Assembly: GCA_944319875.1 (NCBI GenBank)
Contig: CALUFR010000101.1
Location: 1-64,000, forward strand
Source: an uncultured Bacteroides sp.
GTDB taxonomy: Bacteria > Bacteroidota > Bacteroidia > Bacteroidales > Bacteroidaceae
DNA: 64,000 bases
Direction: 5' to 3'
Positions within the stretch are counted from its first letter, which is position 1. The number at the start of each line of letters is the position of its first letter. Under the pieces are notes generated by a model. That model was not told the DNA's origin, did not search any database, and saw only the letters and a program-made list of their open reading frames with translations. The position numbers and the translations under genes were made by a program. Below, in pieces: positions 25,936 through 33,361 of the stretch.

Positions 25936-27225
25936 ATGAAACAATTAATAATATGCGAAATGAAAACGATAGAAGGTTATAACGTAAAAATTTATACGGA
26001 CCACATCGAGGACAGTGCCAGCGAGCAAATCAAGGAGTTGCTGTCCATCGATGTGTTCAGTAAGTGTAAAATCCGCATCATGCCTGATGTACATGCCGGA
26101 GCAGGCTGTGTCATCGGCTTTACAGGAGACTTAGGCGATAAGGTGATTCCGAATATCGTGGGCGTGGACATAGGCTGCGGTATCCTGGTGCAACCGTTCG
26201 TCTGTGTGGGTGAGATGGATTACCATGCCCTCAACGAGTTCATCCTTCACCATATACCATCAGGCCGCAATTACCGGGACAACCGTTATGCGCCTCTACC
26301 ACAAATTTATATGGATGTATATCGCGAAGCCAAGGACATCATCAAGCGGTTGCGTTGCTACCGCGAACTGAAGGAAACGAAACGATTGAACGCCTCCATT
26401 GGCTCATTGGGTGGTGGTAACCACTTCATTGAACTGGACAAGGACGAGTGCGGCATGACCTATCTTGTTGTCCACACCGGAAGCCGCAATTTGGGCAAAC
26501 AAGTGGCGCAAATTTATCAGAAGCTGGCCGTGAAATGCCAATCGGGATGGGCTGAACTGATGGAAGAGCAAAACCGTATGATTGACGAATACAAGGCGGC
26601 TGGGCGTAAGGACGAGTTGCAGGATGCTATTCGCAAGTTGCATAATTCATTCAAGATGCGCAAGCCTGCGATACCGCCCGACTTGTCTTATCTGGAAAGC
26701 AATTATCGGGAGGACTACCTGCACGACATGCGCCTTTGCCAGCAGTGGGCCAAAATGAACCGCCGCTTGATTGCCGACCTCATCATGGATTATTTTATCC
26801 AACAAGGGAACGTGGAAGCCAAGCCTGACGATTTGGCATTTGAGAGTGTGCATAACTACATAGGTGATGACAACATCATCCGCAAAGGAGCGATAGCTGT
26901 CTACGAGGGACAAAAGTGTATCATCCCGCTGAACATGCGCGACGGATCGCTTATCTGCATCGGAAAGGGTAATGCGGAGTGGAACTGTTCCGCCCCGCAC
27001 GGCGCCGGACGCATCATGAGCCGGAGCCAAGCCTTCAAGAGCATTTCTATGGATGATTACCGCGCCTCCATGCAGGGCATCTACAGCGAAAGCCTGTCGG
27101 AAGAAACCAAGGACGAGTCGCCTATGGTATACAAGCCCAAAGACGAAATCATCGGTAATATCCATGACACGGTTAACATTGTGAATGTGATAAAGCCGAT
27201 CTATAATTTCAAAGCAGCGGAATAA
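25936..27225 (+). CDS. rtcB: RtcB-family RNA ligase
   Basis: A 429-residue RNA ligase that joins 2',3'-cyclic phosphate or 3'-phosphate ends to 5'-hydroxyl ends with GTP and manganese. Metal and catalytic motifs are present: GVDIGCG (D78, C81), GSLGGGNHF (H163), VHTGSRNLG (H180), and PHGAGRIMSR near residue 353, which holds the histidine that is guanylylated. Length matches E. coli RtcB (408). I start at ATG 25936; ATG 25960 is possible, while the frame upstream to 25729 would overlap the WYL gene on the other strand. It diverges from the WYL operon. No rtcA, rtcR or archease gene is nearby. Confidence 0.92.
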   Translation: MKQLIICEMKTIEGYNVKIYTDHIEDSASEQIKELLSIDVFSKCKIRIMPDVHAGAGCVIGFTGDLGDKVIPNIVGVDIGCGILVQPFVCVGEMDYHALNEFILHHIPSGRNYRDNRYAPLPQIYMDVYREAKDIIKRLRCYRELKETKRLNASIGSLGGGNHFIELDKDECGMTYLVVHTGSRNLGKQVAQIYQKLAVKCQSGWAELMEEQNRMIDEYKAAGRKDELQDAIRKLHNSFKMRKPAIPPDLSYLESNYREDYLHDMRLCQQWAKMNRRLIADLIMDYFIQQGNVEAKPDDLAFESVHNYIGDDNIIRKGAIAVYEGQKCIIPLNMRDGSLICIGKGNAEWNCSAPHGAGRIMSRSQAFKSISMDDYRASMQGIYSESLSEETKDESPMVYKPKDEIIGNIHDTVNIVNVIKPIYNFKAAE

Positions 27226-27270
27226 AATGGACAAATCTTAAGATTTTGGAAGGTTTAAATCAAGGTAATT

Positions 27271-27693
27271 ATGACTACACATTATAAAACAGAACATCTG
27301 ACTTTCGGATATTTACTCACACGCTTTAGTTTTGATGATATCTTGCCCGATTTCAAACATTTATATCAAAAGAATGCGCCTGAATCATATCAGAGGACGA
27401 ATTGGGAAGCATACCGGAATGTGTATCAAAATCTGCAAAAGGTTGAGACATCGGAATCGCAGTATGCCCTCTATTTGGCATCCCGTTGGGAGGGATGTTC
27501 TCCGATGATAGATATGAACTGCTCTGTCTACGACAAAGACGCGGATGAGATTTTTCAGCCAATGGCAACATATGATTCTTGGCCCGAGATATTGGGAATG
27601 AAAATCATCATCGAGCATGACATCATTATCACTCCTCAGGAATTGACGGCGGGATTGTTTTGGGAAATCACCTATTACGGACAGAAATTGTAG
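27271..27693 (+). CDS. Protein of unknown function, paralogue of the N-terminus of the next gene
   Basis: A 140-residue cytoplasmic protein I do not recognise. It aligns by eye with the first ~120 residues of the convergent protein at 27736-28716: FDDILPDFKHLY against FHELLPYLKKHD, EAYRNVYQNLQKVE against REAYDILRNMEP, and WEITYYG against WEITYWG. It begins 45 bases after rtcB and may be co-transcribed with it. The stop codon lies inside a 14-base hairpin. Confidence 0.65.
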   Translation: MTTHYKTEHLTFGYLLTRFSFDDILPDFKHLYQKNAPESYQRTNWEAYRNVYQNLQKVETSESQYALYLASRWEGCSPMIDMNCSVYDKDADEIFQPMATYDSWPEILGMKIIIEHDIIITPQELTAGLFWEITYYGQKL

Positions 27694-27706
27694 TCCGTAA
27701 TAGGTG
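27669..27706. terminator. Hairpin between two convergent paralogous genes
   Basis: A perfect 14-base inverted repeat (CACCTATTACGGAC, arms 27669-27682 and 27693-27706) that overlaps the last codons and stop of the plus-strand gene. There is no T run, so it may be a terminator that depends on Rho or a stability hairpin. A smaller GAAGA-TGC-TCTTC hairpin follows directly. Confidence 0.5.
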
Positions 27707-27735
27707 AAGATGCTCTTCGGCATATCAAACAATCA

Positions 27736-28716
27736 TTACTCTATGCACTTGTTTAGCAACAAAGTCACATTCACATCTGATGTTTCGGTTTCCACCCCGA
27801 TACTTCCAAAACGAATGTCCGTATAACCCAACCACTCACTGACTCCTTGCTTGAATGAGGCCAGCGATAATTCATCCAAAGGCTTTCCCAACGGATATTG
27901 CAAGAATATCACAGCTGAATTGTATCGGGACAAGTCCAACTGTTGGTAACGGGCCATAGACTCAATTATATAATCCAACCGGGTGTCAACATTCGGAGTC
28001 ACCGAACGGTAATCATACTGCCTGCCGTATTGCACATTGAGCAGAAACTCCACATCACTTCTGCTGAAGCTGCTCCCTTCAGCGGAAAGCATCCTTACCA
28101 GATTCTCACGTTTGGCCATTTTACGCAGATATTCCTTTCGCTTGTCCTGCCTAAATTCACGTTTCCGCTTTGAACGGTTTTTACGGTCGAAATTCCATCT
28201 GATTGGAAATTCAATACGGACACAACGTTCGCCTTGACGGCCTCTGCTACGGAGACGATGTGGAGTTTGATGCCGCCAGATGCTTTCCTCCAATTTATCT
28301 AAAGCGACTTCATATCTGTTCGTCAAAACCTTTGGACCGAATTTCTTTTGCCAAGTTTCCTGTCTTTCAGCAGGTGAGAATCCCCAATAAGTGATTTCCC
28401 ACAAACAGTGCATGGCTATTTCTGCATCGGTAAGATGTACGTCATCTGCCACGACAATTTCTTTGGCCAAGTCTTCTTCCCAAGTGCAGTCGTGCATCGG
28501 GCCTACGCCAATCCATTTCTCTTCTCCTTCAAATTCCCCACCATGCCATTCTACAAAGATTTTACCTTCAAAATCCTTTGCCGGTTCCATGTTACGAAGA
28601 ATGTCGTATGCCTCGCGAAACGCATACATGTTGTTTATGTGTTCAGGGTCGTGTTTCTTCAGATACGGAAGAAGTTCGTGGAATCCAACTTGTGCCAATA
28701 ATTCTTTTAGTCTCAT
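27736..28716 (-). CDS. Protein of unknown function, two-part, paralogous to 27271-27693
   Basis: A 326-residue cytoplasmic protein. Residues 1-~120 resemble the whole 140-residue protein encoded convergently next to it. A highly basic middle (about 150-205, rich in Arg and Lys) suggests nucleic-acid binding, and the C-terminal ~110 residues are unfamiliar. It could be a fusion of a common domain with a basic linker and a second domain. No promoter is obvious upstream, and the gap beyond its start carries a palindrome array. Confidence 0.65.
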   Translation of the reverse strand: MRLKELLAQVGFHELLPYLKKHDPEHINNMYAFREAYDILRNMEPAKDFEGKIFVEWHGGEFEGEEKWIGVGPMHDCTWEEDLAKEIVVADDVHLTDAEIAMHCLWEITYWGFSPAERQETWQKKFGPKVLTNRYEVALDKLEESIWRHQTPHRLRSRGRQGERCVRIEFPIRWNFDRKNRSKRKREFRQDKRKEYLRKMAKRENLVRMLSAEGSSFSRSDVEFLLNVQYGRQYDYRSVTPNVDTRLDYIIESMARYQQLDLSRYNSAVIFLQYPLGKPLDELSLASFKQGVSEWLGYTDIRFGSIGVETETSDVNVTLLLNKCIE

Positions 28717-28870
28717 AATTATAAGTTTTTTATTTTTTCAGCTTAAAGTTATAGACGAATAACTAATCGATTATCATTGCTGGTAGCACATACCTTTCTA
28801 ACATATATCATCGCTCATCCATTTGTGGGCAAAAGTATCTTCTACATGTGCCGAATTGGAGCAGAAGCGA

Positions 28871-29044
28871 GAAAAATGTTTTCAGCTAACACCTGAATAT
28901 TTTTCAGGCCCTATCTGAATACCTTTCAGAATACTACCTGAAAGGTTTTCAGAGTACTACCTGAAAGGTTTTCAGGCAAGGTCTGAAAGGCTTTCAGGTA
29001 GTATCCTGAAAAGTTTTCAGGAGGTTTCTGAAAAACGCCTGAAA
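28871..29044. repeat. Eight-copy array of 15-base palindromes, period 22-23
   Basis: In the 672-base gene-free region 28717-29388, copies related to CTGAAAGGTTTTCAG start at 28871, 28893, 28915, 28938, 28961, 28983, 29006 and 29028. Spacing is 22 or 23 bases throughout, with 7-8 base spacers. The first and last copies are degenerate, the middle ones nearly identical. A perfect 14-base inverted repeat (ATACTACCTGAAAG at 28931-28944 with 28991-29004) could fold part of the array into a larger hairpin. Rest of the gap: two promoters near 29268-29344. Confidence 0.85.
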
Positions 29045-29267
29045 CTCGTGTAAGAAATTCTCAAATTGAATACAAGGATAGTGTTGCCCGGTTATTCGTC
29101 ATTCGCCATAAGAAACCGCTTCCTGGAGTGTTACAGCCTTCTTTGTTTCCATAGCTTATGAAAAATATTACTTACATTCACTAATAGGGATACCATTATT
29201 AACAATTCAAATGCAATAATACTGCAAAAATAAAAAGTAGATTGCAATTTGATTCATTCTTAATCCG

Positions 29268-29344
29268 TATATTTGCAGCACAAAGAGTTGTTTGACAAAA
29301 ATATACTGCAAATAGCAGAATATATTTCAAAAACACTATCTTTG
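29268..29344 (+). promoter_or_regulatory. Two tandem -7 elements before the 29389 gene
   Basis: TATATTTG at 29268-29275 with TTTG at 29248-29251 (16-base gap), and TATCTTTG at 29337-29344 without a clear -33. Either could drive the 108-residue protein gene; the second gives a leader of about 40 bases. Confidence 0.5.
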
Positions 29345-29388
29345 CTGCAACCGAAGCATAAGTCATCAACCTTTAAACAAAAAAGATT

Positions 29389-29715
29389 ATGTACACTATA
29401 CAAGCCAACGCAAGCGGCACACGCAGCATCAGCGTGTCGGACGAACATCTCGCCACTATCCAGAAGTACGGATTGTTCCAGCATCTGATAGACAGCAACG
29501 GCATCGTGGACGAAAACGTGCTCGACAAGCTGAAGCTGAATATCCGCTCGCTGATTGCCGCACAAGAGGAAGACAGCAAAGACCTGCTGGACCTCTGCAT
29601 CGACGTCATCTATCACAATAACATGAAGGCATTCGGACTGCAACAGCTCATCAGACTCTATCTGCAATGGCTGCCCGAACATGCCCCGGAAGAAGAAGAG
29701 GAAGAACAATCATGA
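29389..29715 (+). CDS. Small protein of unknown function, coupled to a TusA-like gene
   Basis: A 108-residue, acidic, probably helical protein with a run of glutamates at the end. I do not recognise a domain. Its stop overlaps the start of the next gene as ATGA, so the two proteins are probably made together. Coding character is good: codon use resembles the core genes and a Bacteroidetes -7 element sits 45 bases upstream. Confidence 0.7.
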   Translation: MYTIQANASGTRSISVSDEHLATIQKYGLFQHLIDSNGIVDENVLDKLKLNIRSLIAAQEEDSKDLLDLCIDVIYHNNMKAFGLQQLIRLYLQWLPEHAPEEEEEEQS

Positions 29716-29924
29716 GAACCGTCAACACGTGCGGCACGTCGCACTACAGCCCGCTTATCCCGGCTATCAAGGCCTTGTGTGAAGCTCCCTCCGGTGAGAC
29801 GCTGGAGATTATCATGGACAACGCCTCCGCCTTCAGCGACCTGAAGGAATACCTGGCCGAACAGCACATCGGTTTCCGCGAAATCTACGACGGAGAGCAG
29901 ATGACTGTGCAATTTACGAAATAA
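29712..29924 (+). CDS. TusA/SirA-like small protein lacking the usual CPxP motif
   Basis: A 70-residue protein that fits the TusA/SirA fold: a helix after a lone cysteine (C7), then ETLEIIMDNASAFSDLKEYL, then a closing beta hairpin GEQMTVQF. TusA sulfur carriers have CPxP at the active site; here the cysteine is followed by GTSHYSP instead, so sulfur transfer may be altered. Start at ATG 29712 overlaps the previous stop (ATGA); a longer in-frame start at 29667 is unlikely. The radical SAM gene follows after 18 bases. The fold assignment is tentative. Confidence 0.6.
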   Translation: MRTVNTCGTSHYSPLIPAIKALCEAPSGETLEIIMDNASAFSDLKEYLAEQHIGFREIYDGEQMTVQFTK

Positions 29925-29929
29925 GGTCG

Positions 29930-29937
29930 TATCTTTG
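29930..29937 (+). promoter_or_regulatory. -7 element directly before ygiQ
   Basis: TATCTTTG ends only five bases before the ygiQ ATG, so a transcript starting here would be nearly leaderless. The -33 region (about 29904-29909) holds only a weak CTGTG. Confidence 0.4.
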
Positions 29938-29942
29938 TGCCC

Positions 29943-31766
29943 ATGAAAGAATACAGACTGACAGACTGGTTGCCCACGACCAAGAAAGAAGTGGATCTCC
30001 GCGGATGGGATGAACTGGACGTGATTATTTTCAGCGGTGACGCTTATGTGGATCATCCTTCATTCGGATCTGCCGTCATCGGGCGCATTCTGGAGGCAGA
30101 AGGGTTGCGCGTGGCCATCGTCCCCCAACCGAACTGGCGCGACGACCTGCGCGACTTCAAGAAACTGGGTCGCCCCCGCCTGTTCTTCGGTGTGTCAGCC
30201 GGCTGCATGGACTCCATGGTGAACAAGTACACCGCCAACAAGCGCCTGCGCAGCGACGATGCCTATACGCCCGACGCGCGCCCCGACATGCGTCCCGAAT
30301 ACCCTTCCATCGTCTATACCCAAATCCTGAAGAAACTCTATCCCGACGTGCCTGTCTTCTTGGGAGGCATCGAGGCCAGTATGCGCCGCCTCACGCATTA
30401 CGACTATTGGCAGGACCGTGTGCGCCCCAGCATCCTGGTGGATAGCGGTGCGGACCTGCTCATCTATGGCATGGGCGAAAAGCCGGTTGTCGAACTGGCC
30501 CGCCGCATGAAGGAAGGACGCCCGCTGGAGGACGTCCCTCAAACCGCTTACCTTGCCCGCGAGGTCATCGCTTCAGAGGGAGACATCACGCTTTATTCCC
30601 ATGAGGAATGTCTGAAGGACAAGAAGAAAGAGGCCGCCAACTTCCGGCACATTGAGGAAGAAAGCAATAAATACGCCGCCTCGCGCATCCTGCAAAGCGT
30701 AGGGCGGCAGGTTGTCGTAGTCAACCCGCCCTATCCGCCCCTCACTACGGAAGAGCTGGACCACTCGTTCGACCTTCCCTACACACGCCTGCCCCATCCC
30801 AAGTACAAAGGCAAGCGTATTCCTGCCTACGACATGATAAAGCACTCCATCAACATCCATCGCGGATGCTTTGGCGGATGTGCCTTCTGCACCATTTCCG
30901 CCCATCAGGGCAAGTTCATCGTAAGCCGTAGCAAGGAAAGTATTCTGAAAGAGGTGAAGGCCGTCATGGAGCTGCCCGACTTCAAAGGTTACCTGAGCGA
31001 CCTAGGCGGCCCCAGTGCAAACATGTATCGCATGCAGGGCAGCAACCTCGACTTGTGTAAGAAGTGTAAACGCCCTTCGTGCATTCATCCACGGGTGTGT
31101 CCCAACCTGAATACCGACCACCGCCCCCTGCTCGACATCTATCATGCCGTAGACGCCCTGTCGGGCGTCAAGAAGTCATTCATCGGAAGCGGTGTGCGCT
31201 ACGACCTCCTGCTCCACGAGAGCAAGGATCCGAAAGTGAACCAGAGTGCCCGCGAATACACGCGCGAACTCATCGCCCGCCACGTCAGCGGCCGCCTGAA
31301 GGTGGCGCCCGAGCACACCAGCGACCGCGTGCTGAGCATCATGCACAAACCCTCGTTCGCCCAGTTCGAGACGTTCAAGAAGATTTTCGACCGGATCAAC
31401 CGGGAAGAAGGCCTCCGCCAGCAACTCATCCCCTACTTCATCTCCAGCCACCCCGGCTGTCACGAAGAGGACATGGCCGAACTGGCAGTCATTACCAAGC
31501 GACTCGATTTCCACCTGGAGCAGGTGCAGGACTTCACGCCCACCCCCATGACCGTCAGCACGGAGGCATGGTACACGGGCTACCACCCCTATACGCTCGA
31601 ACCTGTGTTCAGCGCCAAGACGCCACGCGAAAAGCTGGCTCAGCGCCAGTTCTTCTTTTGGTATAAGCCCGAAGAGCGACGCCACATTATCCAAGAACTG
31701 CGCCGCATCGGGCGTCCTGATCTGATAGACAAACTATATGGTTCCGACAGAGGGGGAAGAAGATAG
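29943..31766 (+). CDS. YgiQ-family radical SAM protein
   Basis: A 607-residue protein with an N-terminal YgiQ domain (about 1-290) and a radical SAM core whose cluster cysteines are C309, C313 and C316 (CFGGCAFC). A second cysteine group follows at about 375-390 (CKKCKRPSCIHPRVC), which could bind another metal or cluster. Radical SAM enzymes make a 5'-deoxyadenosyl radical from SAM; the substrate of this family is unknown. Start is ATG 29943; the GTG at 29937 is less likely. It converges on the GH28 gene with a nine-base gap. Confidence 0.9.
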   Translation: MKEYRLTDWLPTTKKEVDLRGWDELDVIIFSGDAYVDHPSFGSAVIGRILEAEGLRVAIVPQPNWRDDLRDFKKLGRPRLFFGVSAGCMDSMVNKYTANKRLRSDDAYTPDARPDMRPEYPSIVYTQILKKLYPDVPVFLGGIEASMRRLTHYDYWQDRVRPSILVDSGADLLIYGMGEKPVVELARRMKEGRPLEDVPQTAYLAREVIASEGDITLYSHEECLKDKKKEAANFRHIEEESNKYAASRILQSVGRQVVVVNPPYPPLTTEELDHSFDLPYTRLPHPKYKGKRIPAYDMIKHSINIHRGCFGGCAFCTISAHQGKFIVSRSKESILKEVKAVMELPDFKGYLSDLGGPSANMYRMQGSNLDLCKKCKRPSCIHPRVCPNLNTDHRPLLDIYHAVDALSGVKKSFIGSGVRYDLLLHESKDPKVNQSAREYTRELIARHVSGRLKVAPEHTSDRVLSIMHKPSFAQFETFKKIFDRINREEGLRQQLIPYFISSHPGCHEEDMAELAVITKRLDFHLEQVQDFTPTPMTVSTEAWYTGYHPYTLEPVFSAKTPREKLAQRQFFFWYKPEERRHIIQELRRIGRPDLIDKLYGSDRGGRR

Positions 31767-31775
31767 CCTCGCGCG

Positions 31776-33338
31776 TCACTCCCCCTGTAACACCTCTACG
31801 CCCTCGGGCATCTGCAATCCCTTCACGCCTCGGACAGCCACCTTGCCCTCAGATAAGGGCAGATGCAGACCTTCGAAAGTAACATCCTCCACGTCGTCCA
31901 GCACGAAGGCGGGGCGAAAGTCGTCAGCAGCCAGTTGCAGTTTCACGTTTCTGAACGTAATTCCCTTGACATGGCGCACATAGAAGCCCCACGAAGGTAG
32001 CTCGCCAAACATCGAAAACTCGGGGTATTCCTCCACGGCTTCGGGCACGGCGTCGAGGCGCCACAAGGGCACGTAGGCCATTCCTTTCGTTGCCCTACCC
32101 GGATAGCGTATCTCCACATTCTCTATCAAAACGTTCTCCACCCGCGCCCCGGGGATGCCCGTGATGGAAGAAGGTATCGGATTATGGAAGAAAGTCACCG
32201 CCGGTCCCCGGAGGTCATAATCTTCGTCCGGCCGGCCGAAAGGCACCTCTACCTCCATCTGTCCGATATAAACGTTGCGCAGGTAACCGGGGGTCTCGCC
32301 CGAACGGTGTCCCAGGCGGATGAAGAGCGGATTGCCCGTATTCCTTGCCTGCACGCGCGTCACCCTCACGTTCTCCAGTCCTCCGCCATCCACGATTTCG
32401 ATGGCGATGGCCGAGCGATAGGTGTCATACACCTCGATATTGTCGATGATCACGTTGCGGAAACCTCCGTGTGAGGCCGTGCCGAACTTCACTGCGCTCG
32501 CACTGGAGCAGATGCGGCAATCGGCTATGTAAATAGAGTCGTTGGCATAACCCGGATAATAGGACTTCAGGCAGATGCCGTCATCAGCTGCATTGATGTC
32601 ACAGCGCGTAATGCGCACGTTGCGGCAATCGGTGATGTCCATCCCGTCATTGTTCCAATACGCGCGGTTGACAACGGTCAGGTTATCCATCAATACATTG
32701 TGACACAGTTCCATCGACACACCCCAGCAGGCACTGTTGCGCAGGGTCACGTCCCTTAACGTCACCCCTTCCGCATGCGACAGGCGGAACAACTTGGGGC
32801 GTGCCGTTTCGCCCGGCCGCCTGCGCCGGTCGTTATAGTTGGGATCGACACGCACGCCCTTGTGATGTAAACTGTCTATATTCAAGGCCAACTTCAGGCC
32901 GCGTCCGTCTATCGTCCCCTCCCCCATGACACCAATGTCGTGTGCCCCGTTAGCCACTATCAACGCCAATGTCGAATTGTCACGCGCATCAGGCGAAGCC
33001 GGCCCACCCTGCCTCGCCATCGGACGATAATCAAACGGATTAGTACTTCCCAGTAAAACCGCTCCCCGCTCCAGATAGAGCGTTACGCCCGACTTCAACT
33101 CAATGCAGCCCGTCACATACTCGCCCGGAGTGAAACGCACGATGCCGCCCCCTTTCGCTGCCGCGCGATCGATCAGAGCCTGTATCTCTGCCGTCTGCAC
33201 ACGTTCCACGTCTGCCTTCACACCAAAATCGACCGCCTTAAACTCTTTTCTTTCACCTGCCGAAGCCGACGCTGCTCCCCACAACAAAAACGCCGTGCAG
33301 GCCATCAACCACCAAGCTCTCCATTCTTTTCTTTTCAT
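31776..33338 (-). CDS. GH28 polygalacturonase-type glycoside hydrolase
   Basis: A 520-residue exported enzyme. After a signal peptide (about 1-27) comes a right-handed beta-helix with the GH28 hallmarks NNDGMD, ADDGICLK and GTASHGG, which include the catalytic aspartates and histidine. The family cuts alpha-galacturonide or rhamnogalacturonan linkages in pectin. It is the last gene of a three-gene unit with GH95 (23-base gap), so it may work with that enzyme on pectin side chains. Its galacturonate product could enter the UxaA-KdgK-Eda route encoded elsewhere in this window. Confidence 0.92.
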   Translation of the reverse strand: MKRKEWRAWWLMACTAFLLWGAASASAGERKEFKAVDFGVKADVERVQTAEIQALIDRAAAKGGGIVRFTPGEYVTGCIELKSGVTLYLERGAVLLGSTNPFDYRPMARQGGPASPDARDNSTLALIVANGAHDIGVMGEGTIDGRGLKLALNIDSLHHKGVRVDPNYNDRRRRPGETARPKLFRLSHAEGVTLRDVTLRNSACWGVSMELCHNVLMDNLTVVNRAYWNNDGMDITDCRNVRITRCDINAADDGICLKSYYPGYANDSIYIADCRICSSASAVKFGTASHGGFRNVIIDNIEVYDTYRSAIAIEIVDGGGLENVRVTRVQARNTGNPLFIRLGHRSGETPGYLRNVYIGQMEVEVPFGRPDEDYDLRGPAVTFFHNPIPSSITGIPGARVENVLIENVEIRYPGRATKGMAYVPLWRLDAVPEAVEEYPEFSMFGELPSWGFYVRHVKGITFRNVKLQLAADDFRPAFVLDDVEDVTFEGLHLPLSEGKVAVRGVKGLQMPEGVEVLQGE

Positions 33339-33361
33339 ACCTGATAACTAATAGTAAATAG

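Noticed and set aside
28871..29044. CRISPR array
   Set aside because: Repeats are only ~15 bases with 7-8 base spacers, they are internally palindromic and vary in sequence, and no cas gene is present.
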